DNA of 64,000 nucleotides from QHXQ01 sp038322995 (GTDB lineage: Bacteria; Acidobacteriota; Blastocatellia; Pyrinomonadales; Pyrinomonadaceae), in assembly GCA_038322995.1 (NCBI GenBank), contig JBBQGM010000007.1:17236-81235 (forward strand). Reading direction: 5' to 3'. Shown here piece after piece: positions 35,309 to 44,085 of the stretch (positions are counted from its first letter, which is position 1; each line of letters starts with the position of its first letter). The notes below the pieces were generated by a model. The model ran no database searches. It was not told the origin of the DNA and saw only the letters and a program-made list of their open reading frames with translations. A program made the position numbers and the translations under genes.

Positions 35309-36496
35309 ATTTCACATTTTCCGGAAAAAGCTCAAGAACACAGCGAATTATGGCCGGTTCACTTAAAACCCAAAGACGATGAACTCATATCTTCGTGGCT
35401 AGTTCGTTTAGCCCGCGCCCACGGGCTGAAATTACACACCTTTTGCTCTCTTACTTGGCCTGAAAAACAAATTTGGAATAGGGACATTGACAAGTCCGCT
35501 GACTCTCAACTAGTGGAGACATTATCCGCCAAAACAGGAACGCCTCTTGAACGGGTGAGAGCGACAACACTTGCGGCTTATGAAAACGTACTTTATGAGA
35601 AGCATAACCATTTCGGCCCCTCCTCATGGATTATGCCAATTGGCGTTTATCACCGGACTCACAAACAGTTCGGATTACAGTATTGTCCGCGCTGTTTTAC
35701 TGAGGACGAAGATCCGTATTACCGCTGCAAATGGCGCTTGGCCTTAATAGTAGTATGTGAGAAACATCATGTAGTGCTTCACGACCGCTGCCCCAAGTGT
35801 GGAGAACCCGTCAACTTCCATCGCGACGAGTTGGGTAATCATCGCAAGTTTGTTGCCGTCTCACTAACGCTCTGTTATTCCTGTCATTTTGATCTGCGAG
35901 CAGTTGTAAGCAAGCCAGGCTTCTCTGCAACGTTCGAAGAAGCTCAATTTACCTCCACACTACTACGGACGATAGATGCCGGTTTTATTCAGGTAAGCGA
36001 GGGCATAGTAACGCACTCCCATTTGTTTTTTGCAGGGCTTCGCCAATTGATGAAGATCCTAGCAATGCGGGATAAGCGAATAGTTAGCATGTGTCAGGCT
36101 ATTAGCGAAACATATGGAGTTGAGGTATACACGCCTTCGGTTTCGAGAACAATCGACGTTCAAGAAATCGGGGTCGAAGGTCGTAGGCAATTGCTGGGGC
36201 TTGCTTGTTGTTTGCTTCAGGAGTGGCCTCACCGCTTTATTGAATTCTCTCGAAAATTCAAAGTCTGGAGTTCATTGTGGTTAAGACATGTAGATTCTCC
36301 CACGAACCGAAGGACAACTGTGGCACCATTTTGGTTCTGGAGTACCGTTCACGACCATTTATATCGCGCTCGATACTGTCCTTCTTATGAAGAAACAAAA
36401 GCTGCAATAGGATATCTCAAACGCAAAGGAAGGCCAGTGAACAAATCAGTGCTTGCCCGCTTGCTAGGAGTTACAGTGATACGCAGAGAATTGTAG
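35309..36496 (+). CDS. tniQ: TniQ-family transposition protein 2 (non-standard start)
   Basis: Second target-selection protein, about 395 aa. Conserved TniQ residues begin well upstream of the first standard start (GTG 35513): ELWPVHLKPKDDELISSWLV and RLARAHGLKLHTFCSLTWP are encoded in frame from about 35345. The frame opens at 35285, after a TAA, and contains no ATG, GTG or TTG before 35513, so an ATT at 35309 (giving MSHFPEKAQEHSELWPVHLK) is the best guess. Zinc ligands follow as YCPRC...CEKHH...DRCPKC...CYSC. It lacks the C-terminal helix-turn-helix extension of TniQ 1. The two may serve different target pathways, or this copy may have lost its start. Confidence 0.8.
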   Translation: MSHFPEKAQEHSELWPVHLKPKDDELISSWLVRLARAHGLKLHTFCSLTWPEKQIWNRDIDKSADSQLVETLSAKTGTPLERVRATTLAAYENVLYEKHNHFGPSSWIMPIGVYHRTHKQFGLQYCPRCFTEDEDPYYRCKWRLALIVVCEKHHVVLHDRCPKCGEPVNFHRDELGNHRKFVAVSLTLCYSCHFDLRAVVSKPGFSATFEEAQFTSTLLRTIDAGFIQVSEGIVTHSHLFFAGLRQLMKILAMRDKRIVSMCQAISETYGVEVYTPSVSRTIDVQEIGVEGRRQLLGLACCLLQEWPHRFIEFSRKFKVWSSLWLRHVDSPTNRRTTVAPFWFWSTVHDHLYRARYCPSYEETKAAIGYLKRKGRPVNKSVLARLLGVTVIRREL

Positions 36497-36523
36497 TTTG
36501 AAGCTTTGCTCTAATGCCGGTCT

Positions 36524-37291
36524 TCAAATTTGTTGAAGTAGCCATGCATTTGTTTCCTTAATGGCCTTGTTAATTTTCTTCTGCTGATCTGGAGTTGTAT
36601 CAGCGCGTTGCGCTTCTTCTCTCATGATAGCTTTAAGATCTTTAACTGCCCACTCAATAGCAGTGCTCCTATCATCACATATTTTACTGTGGAACTTTGA
36701 CGGGCCGTAGATGCCTCCGCGTGTGGTTGGAAGCTTGAACTCGATGCCGTGGCGCCATTTCTCGTCCTGTACATCCCGGACTATTTCAATCGTGGCCTGA
36801 ATCTCAAGATCATCTGAGTACGGAACAGCAATCTTTTCCACACCTCTGATATATGAGCCTGCATTGCTGAGCTGAGGATGCTGTTGAGATAAAGACCGAA
36901 GTTGATCACAAGTGAATGTGACTGTCTTTCTCCTTCCTCTTTGGCCCTTCGGATTGAATAAACGAACATTCACATCATCTTTTACTATTTTGACTATTTC
37001 GCCAAAGCCTGCGGGAGATGCCACGTATCGACACAATTGCATGGGCACAGGAAATCCTCCCTCTGTGTGAATCTTATACCCGGTTTCTCTTTCAAAATGT
37101 TCGGCTCCGAACCAATATAAGGTTCGAAGCTCTTTGCCCTTGACTCGCTGACCGATCTCTTCCGCCCGTACCCCGACCTCGCTCAGATGCGAGATTTTAA
37201 AAGAGGTGCCTTCGAACTCGAACGTGTCGTTAATCTCTAGAGTGCGCTCGATAGAACAATTACGTCTTCGTATAGGATTCTTCTGTGCCAT
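36524..37291 (-). CDS. Hypothetical protein of the transposon, 255 aa
   Basis: Not recognised. The protein starts MAQKNPIRRRNCSIERTLEI with a basic N-terminus, then beta-rich sequence (DTFEFEGTSFKISHLSEVGV; GFGEIVKIVKDDVNVRLFNP), another basic patch (KGQRGRRKTVTFT) and a helical C-terminus. Basic patches hint at nucleic-acid contact. It is convergent with tniQ2 and is preceded on its own strand by a small membrane ORF three bases upstream. It may be linked to the methylase system that starts on the other strand at 37772, but nothing in the sequence proves this. Confidence 0.6.
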   Translation of the reverse strand: MAQKNPIRRRNCSIERTLEINDTFEFEGTSFKISHLSEVGVRAEEIGQRVKGKELRTLYWFGAEHFERETGYKIHTEGGFPVPMQLCRYVASPAGFGEIVKIVKDDVNVRLFNPKGQRGRRKTVTFTCDQLRSLSQQHPQLSNAGSYIRGVEKIAVPYSDDLEIQATIEIVRDVQDEKWRHGIEFKLPTTRGGIYGPSKFHSKICDDRSTAIEWAVKDLKAIMREEAQRADTTPDQQKKINKAIKETNAWLLQQI

Positions 37292-37294
37292 ACA

Positions 37295-37516
37295 TCATTT
37301 ACCTGTCAAAACGTTTCCAGCTTTAAATTCGGAGAGCACGGAGCGGTCAGATTTAATCACCGGGCCATATTTTGAATACTGCCGAAATCGGCTGCCGAGC
37401 TCGCGCAATAAATATATTGCAGTCAACAGGATAATCAAGTATCCTGAGAGCCCGGGCGCGTACTTTTTGAGCCTCAGCTTTATTTTCGATTTAACTATCA
37501 GCCCGTAACCCGTCAT
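37295..37516 (-). CDS. Possible small membrane protein, 73 aa
   Basis: Starts MTGYGLIVKSKIKLRLKKYA and has one hydrophobic helix (LSGYLIILLTAIYLLREL). It ends three bases before the 255-aa gene on the same strand, which favours an operon. No ribosome-binding site is visible, and the length allows a chance ORF. The 255 bases upstream (37517-37771) hold the divergent promoters with the methylase gene and nothing else I can identify. Confidence 0.4.
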   Translation of the reverse strand: MTGYGLIVKSKIKLRLKKYAPGLSGYLIILLTAIYLLRELGSRFRQYSKYGPVIKSDRSVLSEFKAGNVLTGK

Positions 37517-37771
37517 TAGTTTGGCATTTTGTGTTTGGCACTTTCTATTCCGCTTGTTAAAGGCAGATGCAACGATTTCGTGTTTGTCATTTACTGTTTA
37601 AAACAGCGGGAGAAAGGACGGGAAGCATATAGAAGAAAGAATCGGCGGTATTGATATCATCGGGCGTCTCATCCTGTAAAATTGGATTTGGATGATGGGC
37701 TGCGCTCTTTGAAGCAATACTTCCTATACATTTAGGACTGCCTATATTGATGAAAGAGACGGGAGATCTCT

Positions 37772-38818
37772 GTGCCCATCCAGGTCTATGATTTCTTTTC
37801 GGGGTGTGGCGGTACAAGTGCTGGTTTAAGGGCTTCCGGAATGCAGATAGCCCTCGGCCTTGATATTGACCCTGACGCACAAGGTACATTTCAAGCTAAT
37901 TTCCCGGAAGCAGCGTTCATCCATGGAAACATTAGAGAAGTCCAAGCCGAGGCCATCGCCCCTTATATAAACCGTGAAGCACATGATCGGCTGCTCTTCT
38001 CCTGCTGCGCTCCATGCCAATCATTCTCAATACTAAACAGAAATCGGAATGGCAAAGATGCCCGGGCTTTGTTGCTCTATGAATTTGCACGTTTTGTTGA
38101 GCCCTACCTACCTGAGTTTATTTTTTTAGAAAATGTTCCGGGCGCACAAAATGTCTCAGGAGAACCGGGACCGTTTACTGACTTCGAGCAGCTACTGAGA
38201 CTCTTAAATTATAATGTAGCTTATGGAATTATAGAATCGCAGCGTTATGGGGTTCCTCAACGACGTAAAAGGTTCGTTTTGATAGCTAGCCTGTTAGGCC
38301 CCATAGACCTACCTGAAGTTACACATGGGCCGGGAACAACAAATCCAACTTATCCTACTGTCTGGGAAAGTATCGGTCATTTACCACCTATCGCCGCAGG
38401 TGAAACTCATCCGATAATACCGAATCATAGAGCTGCCGGCTTGTCCGAGATTAATCTCAGAAGAATAATTGCTACGCCAGAAGGGGGCGGGCGATTAAAT
38501 TGGCCAGAAGAACTCGTTTTGGATTGTCATGGCGGAGAATACGACGGCCACACAGATGTATATGGTCGAATGCGAAAGCATGAGCCAGCCAGTGGTCTGA
38601 CAACGAGATGTACCAGTCTATCGAACGGGCGTTTCGGACACCCGGAACAGCATAGGGCTATCAGCGCTCGTGAGGGAGCTTGCTTGCAGACTTTCTCGCA
38701 AGATTTTATATTTTCCGGCGGTATTAACTCGATGGCACGTCAGATAGGTAATGCAGTTCCTGTATTGGTAGCACAGATATTTGGTCAACACTTCATTGCT
38801 CACTCTGACCTCTACTAA
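37772..38818 (+). CDS. DNA (cytosine-5) methyltransferase
   Basis: Methylates cytosine in a specific DNA sequence. 348 aa, start GTG 37772. Motif I DFFSGCGGTSAGLRASG binds SAM, the catalytic Cys82 lies in CAPCQSFSIL (motif IV), motif VI is FIFLENVPG, motif VIII is RYGVPQRRKRFVLIAS and motif X is RQIGNAVPV. It opens the operon with the GHKL, receiver and vsr genes (18-base gap to the next). The Vsr partner suggests protection and mismatch repair or cleavage at its own recognition site. The specificity cannot be read from sequence. Confidence 0.93.
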   Translation: MPIQVYDFFSGCGGTSAGLRASGMQIALGLDIDPDAQGTFQANFPEAAFIHGNIREVQAEAIAPYINREAHDRLLFSCCAPCQSFSILNRNRNGKDARALLLYEFARFVEPYLPEFIFLENVPGAQNVSGEPGPFTDFEQLLRLLNYNVAYGIIESQRYGVPQRRKRFVLIASLLGPIDLPEVTHGPGTTNPTYPTVWESIGHLPPIAAGETHPIIPNHRAAGLSEINLRRIIATPEGGGRLNWPEELVLDCHGGEYDGHTDVYGRMRKHEPASGLTTRCTSLSNGRFGHPEQHRAISAREGACLQTFSQDFIFSGGINSMARQIGNAVPVLVAQIFGQHFIAHSDLY

Positions 38819-38835
38819 AAGCAAGGATTATCTCA

Positions 38836-41811
38836 ATGGCCAAATTTAGGGCTCGTGCTCGAACCGTTGACATGCTCGGTCGTCAACAGATCGCCGGGAT
38901 ACCTACGGCCATTAGCGAATTATTCAAGAACGCACATGATGCTTATGCGGAAAATGTAGAAGTAGACTTCTTCCGCTCTGAACACCTTTTTGTCTTGCGA
39001 GATAACGGCATAGGTATGACAGAGGAAGAGTTTGTAAGCCGCTGGCTCGCTATTGGGACCGAGAGCAAATTGGGTGCAGGGATAGGATTATCGCCACCAC
39101 CGAAACCTTCGGACATTGCTGAACGTCCTATCATGGGAGAAAAGGGTATTGGGCGGCTTGCAATAGCAGCCATTGGCCCGCAGGTTTTAATTCTCACACG
39201 AGCCACCCGCGATGACAAACAGCATGACATTGTCATGTCTTTCATTCACTGGGGGATATTTGAGAGTCCCGGGATAAATCTGGATGAAATAGATATACCC
39301 GTTGAAGTTTATAAGGAGGGCGAGTTGCCGAGTCGCGATGACGTTCTAGCGATGGTCGATTTATTCCGCGAGAATATTGACAAGCTAGGCGCATCAATCC
39401 AACCTTTATTGGCAGAAAGAATTAATACGGAACTGAAGAGATTCAATGTTGACCCCCGCACATTGGATGGCTATTTGAGCAAAATAGGTAAGTCGACCCT
39501 CACAGGAAAGGGAAAGGGTACCCACTTCCTGATTTTCCCCACGGATGAATCTCTAATACCGGATATAGAAGGCGATAGCGACCCTACTGCCCCAGCCCCA
39601 CCTATAATCAAAACATTGATCGGATTCTCCAATACAATGACGAGCGAGCAACCGCCTGTTATTGATACGAGTTTTCGTGATCATAATACCCCTGAAGCCT
39701 ATGTCGATCTAATCACACCTGGAAGTTTTTTCACACCAGAAGAGTTTAAAACGGCTGACCATCATTTTTCCGGTGAGTTTGATGAGTACGGCCAGTTCTC
39801 TGGAAAAGTAACCATTTATAGAGAAGAGCCTGTGCAACATACAATTGCTTGGCCAGGAGCGAAAGGAGAGAAAACCGAGTGCGGTCGGTTCAAACTCAAC
39901 TTGGCATATGTGCAGGGCGAACGAGTTGAAAGCCTTTTACCTCAGCAGGATTACGTCAAGATTATTAGGAAGCTTAATAAGATCGGCGGATTGTATATCT
40001 ACAAAAATGGAATTCGTGTTCTTCCCTATGGTAGCAGTGATTATGATTTTCTTGATTTGGAACAAAGAAGAAGTAAGAAAGCATCCTACTATTATTTCTC
40101 ATATAGACGAATGTTTGGTTATGTGGAAATAAGCGGAAGTACCAACCCCCAATTAATTGAGAAGGCAGGACGCGAGGGCTTTATAGAGAACAAAGCATAT
40201 AGACAATTCAAGTCGATTTTAAAACACTTCTTCTTACAGATGGCCATCGATTTCTTCCGTGAAAGCGGAGAACATTCGGATGCATATTATGAAGGCCGAA
40301 ACGAGCTAACGAGGGCAGAAGCAATTCGCCGAGCACGCGAAAGAAAAGTCAAAGAAGAGAGAAGAAGTTTTGCCAATACTCTGAATGAATTTTTCTTGCA
40401 AGTCGAAGAAGAAGTGCCACAGAAGCAGGCGTCGCAACTGCTTAACACGGTCAGTAATCAGTTACAAACGATTTCAAATACTAGTGACCAGATACAGGCA
40501 TCCTCTGCACTTTTGGAGCTTGATGCCAGCTCTCGCAAAAGGGTTGAAGTTTTGCGAGAGCGTTACAAAATAACAAAGCCGCGCGGATTAGGTCTTACCC
40601 CAAAACTTCGCCGAGATTGGGAACTTTGGGCAAAAGAGTCTGGACGGCTCGAAGTCGACATTTTTCAGCCCACTCAACAAAGAGTAGACTTACTTATAAC
40701 TGAAGCGGCACATCAACAACGCACGTCCGTCAACCCACAGAAGCGTATCGAGCGCGCGCTCAAAGAAAGAATTGCCGAAGCTCGTTCAACGGTCAACCAT
40801 GAAATCAGGGAAACAAAACAAATTATTGAGGATGTTCGAACCCATACACTACAGCTTATAAATAATAGTGCGGCTCATTTGGAAAGTGTAATAAATGAAG
40901 CCCAGAGTGATCTTAATCAGTTGCAAGGCTCTGCTAAGGAAGAGGCATCAATCTTAGGAGAATATTACAGGTTAGAATCCGAGTTAAGCGAAGCTGCCGA
41001 GAGAGAACGACAAGCACTTGAGAATATACGCAAGCAGTTACAAGAAAACATCGGCGCATCGGTTAGCACCGACGAAGTAATTGAAGCCTTGGAAGAAGAA
41101 AATCTAGCCCTTCATGAGAGTGCGAACGCTGATATAGAACTGATACAACTTGGGATGGCGGTAGCGGTCATAAACCATGAATTCGAAAGCACGGTTCGTT
41201 CGATTCGCAGTAATTTACTGCGACTCAAAGGATGGGCTGATACTAATAAGGAGTTAAGAGATCTTTACAGACATGTGAGGGCCGACTTCGATCATTTAGA
41301 TGCCTATTTGGAATTGTTTACTCCTCTTGAGAAGCGTCTATTCCGCAAGAAAGCTACAATACGCGGTTCTGATATTGCCAAGTACTTGCGCGATCTATTT
41401 GATGAGCGGTTACGCAGAGAGAAGGTCGAAATCCAATCCACCAATAGCTTCTCTCGGATGTCGTTCTCCGGATATCCTTCAGCCTTCTATCCAGCTTTCG
41501 TCAACCTGGTAGATAACGCGATTTTTTGGCTAAAAGATCGGCGCCTCCCGAGAATTATAAAGCTAGATCTGATAGGCGGTAGTACGTTTGTAATTTCGGA
41601 TAATGGCCCGGGCATCCCTGTAAGAGACCGAGAGATGATTTTCGAGCGCGGTTTTTCGCGCAAGCCGGGGGGCAGAGGGATGGGACTGAAAATTTCACGC
41701 GATGTGCTATCCCGAGAAGACTGGGAACTGACCCTAGCCGAATCAAAGCCCGGTGAAGGAGCCACCTTCCTGATGAAACCCAAGCCCCTGGAGAGAAAGG
41801 GGAAAACTTAA
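38836..41811 (+). CDS. Large GHKL ATPase with C-terminal histidine-kinase-like module
   Basis: 991-aa protein with two GHKL ATP-binding domains. The N-terminal one is of the Hsp90/MutL/MORC class: ISELFKNAHDAYAE (Asn32), LRDNGIGMTEEEF and MGEKGIGRLAIAAIG. The middle (about 470-760) is charged coiled coil. Near the C-terminus a DHp-like helix carries His781 in VAVINHEFESTV, followed by a kinase-type ATP domain with N box VDNAIFWLKD (Asn894), SDNGPGIP and GGRGMGLKIS. So it combines a conformational ATPase with a possible autokinase. GHKL ATPases beside Vsr and cytosine methylases are known in MutL/MORC-associated restriction systems. The next gene, three bases away, encodes a receiver. Confidence 0.85.
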   Translation: MAKFRARARTVDMLGRQQIAGIPTAISELFKNAHDAYAENVEVDFFRSEHLFVLRDNGIGMTEEEFVSRWLAIGTESKLGAGIGLSPPPKPSDIAERPIMGEKGIGRLAIAAIGPQVLILTRATRDDKQHDIVMSFIHWGIFESPGINLDEIDIPVEVYKEGELPSRDDVLAMVDLFRENIDKLGASIQPLLAERINTELKRFNVDPRTLDGYLSKIGKSTLTGKGKGTHFLIFPTDESLIPDIEGDSDPTAPAPPIIKTLIGFSNTMTSEQPPVIDTSFRDHNTPEAYVDLITPGSFFTPEEFKTADHHFSGEFDEYGQFSGKVTIYREEPVQHTIAWPGAKGEKTECGRFKLNLAYVQGERVESLLPQQDYVKIIRKLNKIGGLYIYKNGIRVLPYGSSDYDFLDLEQRRSKKASYYYFSYRRMFGYVEISGSTNPQLIEKAGREGFIENKAYRQFKSILKHFFLQMAIDFFRESGEHSDAYYEGRNELTRAEAIRRARERKVKEERRSFANTLNEFFLQVEEEVPQKQASQLLNTVSNQLQTISNTSDQIQASSALLELDASSRKRVEVLRERYKITKPRGLGLTPKLRRDWELWAKESGRLEVDIFQPTQQRVDLLITEAAHQQRTSVNPQKRIERALKERIAEARSTVNHEIRETKQIIEDVRTHTLQLINNSAAHLESVINEAQSDLNQLQGSAKEEASILGEYYRLESELSEAAERERQALENIRKQLQENIGASVSTDEVIEALEEENLALHESANADIELIQLGMAVAVINHEFESTVRSIRSNLLRLKGWADTNKELRDLYRHVRADFDHLDAYLELFTPLEKRLFRKKATIRGSDIAKYLRDLFDERLRREKVEIQSTNSFSRMSFSGYPSAFYPAFVNLVDNAIFWLKDRRLPRIIKLDLIGGSTFVISDNGPGIPVRDREMIFERGFSRKPGGRGMGLKISRDVLSREDWELTLAESKPGEGATFLMKPKPLERKGKT

Positions 41812-41814
41812 CTT

Positions 41815-43608
41815 ATGACCTCACCCTCAGGAACCGACTTCAGACAGCATTCGGAGAATGTTGCTCGCAGATTCCTTCAAACAGTTGTAGTCGTTGATGA
41901 TCGCGCTTACTTTGATTGGCCGGAATCAGTCTCCGTGCCTACGACTCCTGTAAAATCTCCCGCACGCCCACAGTTTGTCGGAGAAACGACGACAATTATC
42001 GAGCCTGAAGAAGAGTCCGACATTACGGATGAAGCAGCTACGGATGAGACTTTAGACGAAATAAAGGAACCGATAGTCGAGCAAGCGAGGACTGACGAGG
42101 AGACTTCTGAAGATCGAGCCCACGTGTTGGATGCTAAGTACCTGATCGAAAGTTTCGCCGAACGAGGTATGGCATGTGCGGTTCTTCGACCTAAGAAGTT
42201 TGAGGTTGATCAATTAGACAAAAAGGTCTACCCGGTCGCGGAGCGTTCTGACATTGTGATGTTGGATTGGGTACTACATCAGGATACCGAAGGCAAGAAA
42301 GTTACTGAACTCATTGCCGAAATGACGAAAAGGGCATTGGAGCAGCATCGCTTGCGACTAATAGTCGTATATACGGGCGAACTAAAAATCTTCGACATTG
42401 TTGATACCATTTTGGCGGTCTTGAAGAAGGCTGGTGTAAATGATGTTTTGAAGGAAGATGATTTCACATTGGTGATTGGGTCGGTAAGGATCGTTGTATA
42501 TGTCAAGAACAACGTTGGCGGGGTGGGTCTAAGCGATGAACTAAGAGGAAGGTTAGTGCCGGCTGATCAATTACCTGATAGATTGATCAGCGAATTTACG
42601 AAAATGACGGCAGGACTTGTATCCAATGTTGCGCTTGATTCGCTTGCTGCGCTACGTTCGAACACGCACCGTATACTATCAAAATTCAATGCCGATATAG
42701 ATGCGCCATTCCTGGCACATCGAGCAATGTTGCCTCATCCGGAAGATGCCAGCGATCTACTTGTTCATCTCGTTAGCGGTGAATTAACTGCTGTGCTTGA
42801 GGGAAATAAAGTCGGGGTAGCCGCGGATGAGAGTGAGGGGACAGATGTAATCAAGGCTTGGATAGAGATGAACGAAGCAAGCGGATATGAGTTCGCAAAG
42901 CGATTTGCGGTTAAGGAGTCTATTGATGTTTTAGTTCAATTGAATACGTTGCTTCGCAAGGGTGTCGCTAACGATACATTACTAGGGAAATTCAAGACTT
43001 TCAAAAACAACCCTCATCAACGTGAACTGACAGCGCAATTGTGTTCCTCTTCGAAATCCGCTTCCGATCTGGACCATGAGTTTGCAGCATTAACAATACT
43101 GAAGTCCGACTACCGTTCGGAGTCGAACCTACCTGCCCTTGTTCCCGGAACCTTGCTAAAGGAGATATCGTCATCGGAAGAGATAGAATCTTCTTTCAAA
43201 TACTGGGTATGCATACAACCTGTATGCGACTGCGTCAGAATCAAGTCCACAAGATCATTTCCCCTTCTCCAATTAGATTTGGTTAATGACAATGGTAAGT
43301 TTGATCTTATATTGCCGGATAAAGGAAAGAAATTCGTGAAGGCTCGCGTTATATATCGTCCGTATAAATCTCGTTTGGAAGATTTTGATCCGTCCACTGA
43401 TGGCTCAGAAATGGTACGCGCAGAAGCTCAAAGCGGCGAAATTTATTTTACGGCTAAGGATGGAACTCGCTATCAATGGCTTGCAGACTTGAAGTTTGAG
43501 CCGGCGCAGAGAATAGTCAATAAATATGCATCTGAACTTGCGCGCGTCGGCCTTAATGAATCCGAATGGCTGCGTCGGTCGGCCAAAGGCAAAGGGGAGG
43601 AAGAATAG
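41815..43608 (+). CDS. Receiver-domain protein of the methylase-Vsr operon
   Basis: 597 aa. An atypical receiver occupies about residues 20-240: FLQTVVVVDDRAYFDW supplies the acidic pair, SDIVMLDWVLHQD the phospho-acceptor candidate Asp151, and LIVVYTGE the Thr. Between the first and third strands is an insert of about 90 mostly acidic residues (for example EPEEESDITDEAATDETLDE). The C-terminal 350 residues are unrecognised and end in a strand-rich region. With the kinase-like module of the preceding gene it would form a phosphorelay inside a defence operon. Spacing is three bases on each side. Confidence 0.75.
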   Translation: MTSPSGTDFRQHSENVARRFLQTVVVVDDRAYFDWPESVSVPTTPVKSPARPQFVGETTTIIEPEEESDITDEAATDETLDEIKEPIVEQARTDEETSEDRAHVLDAKYLIESFAERGMACAVLRPKKFEVDQLDKKVYPVAERSDIVMLDWVLHQDTEGKKVTELIAEMTKRALEQHRLRLIVVYTGELKIFDIVDTILAVLKKAGVNDVLKEDDFTLVIGSVRIVVYVKNNVGGVGLSDELRGRLVPADQLPDRLISEFTKMTAGLVSNVALDSLAALRSNTHRILSKFNADIDAPFLAHRAMLPHPEDASDLLVHLVSGELTAVLEGNKVGVAADESEGTDVIKAWIEMNEASGYEFAKRFAVKESIDVLVQLNTLLRKGVANDTLLGKFKTFKNNPHQRELTAQLCSSSKSASDLDHEFAALTILKSDYRSESNLPALVPGTLLKEISSSEEIESSFKYWVCIQPVCDCVRIKSTRSFPLLQLDLVNDNGKFDLILPDKGKKFVKARVIYRPYKSRLEDFDPSTDGSEMVRAEAQSGEIYFTAKDGTRYQWLADLKFEPAQRIVNKYASELARVGLNESEWLRRSAKGKGEEE

Positions 43609-43611
43609 CCC

Positions 43612-44040
43612 GTGCCAGATATTATGACGCCTGCTCAACGTAGTAGAGCAATGTCAATGGTGCGGAGTAAGGATACCGGAATAGAAAAGTTTGTGCGTTC
43701 GGAGTTGCATCGCAAAGGATTTCGATTCAGGAAGAATGTTGCATCACTTCCAGGCCGCCCGGATATTGTGCTGCCTAAGTATCGCACTATTGTATTCGTA
43801 CATGGCTGCTTCTGGCATGGTCATGAAAACTGCAAAGCCTCAAAGCTACCGGAGACTAGGCGCGATTTTTGGGAACGAAAGATTTTCGGCAATATAGAGC
43901 GTGATGCAAAGCATGTTAAAGCATTGAAGGACGATGGATGGAAAGTTCTGACTATTTGGGAGTGTACCCTAAAGTACAAAAATATTAGTGATAAAGTAAC
44001 CGCCGTCGAAGCGCTTACGGAGAACATAAAAGTCAACTGA
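43612..44040 (+). CDS. vsr: Vsr-type very-short-patch endonuclease
   Basis: 142-aa nuclease of the Vsr family, which nicks T:G mismatches arising from deamination of 5-methylcytosine. Hallmarks are MTPAQRSRAMSMVRSKDTGI, FRFRKNVASLPGRPDIVLPK (with the catalytic Asp) and TIVFVHGCFWHGHENCKASK (metal and zinc-binding His/Cys). GTG 43612 is three bases after the receiver gene; ATG 43624 is an alternative. In MutL/MORC-linked systems Vsr homologues are thought to act as the restriction nuclease instead, which could apply here because no other restriction enzyme is obvious. Confidence 0.93.
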   Translation: MPDIMTPAQRSRAMSMVRSKDTGIEKFVRSELHRKGFRFRKNVASLPGRPDIVLPKYRTIVFVHGCFWHGHENCKASKLPETRRDFWERKIFGNIERDAKHVKALKDDGWKVLTIWECTLKYKNISDKVTAVEALTENIKVN

Positions 44041-44085
44041 TTATTTAGTACTGGAATTTTAAAATAAGCCGGAACACATCCGCAT

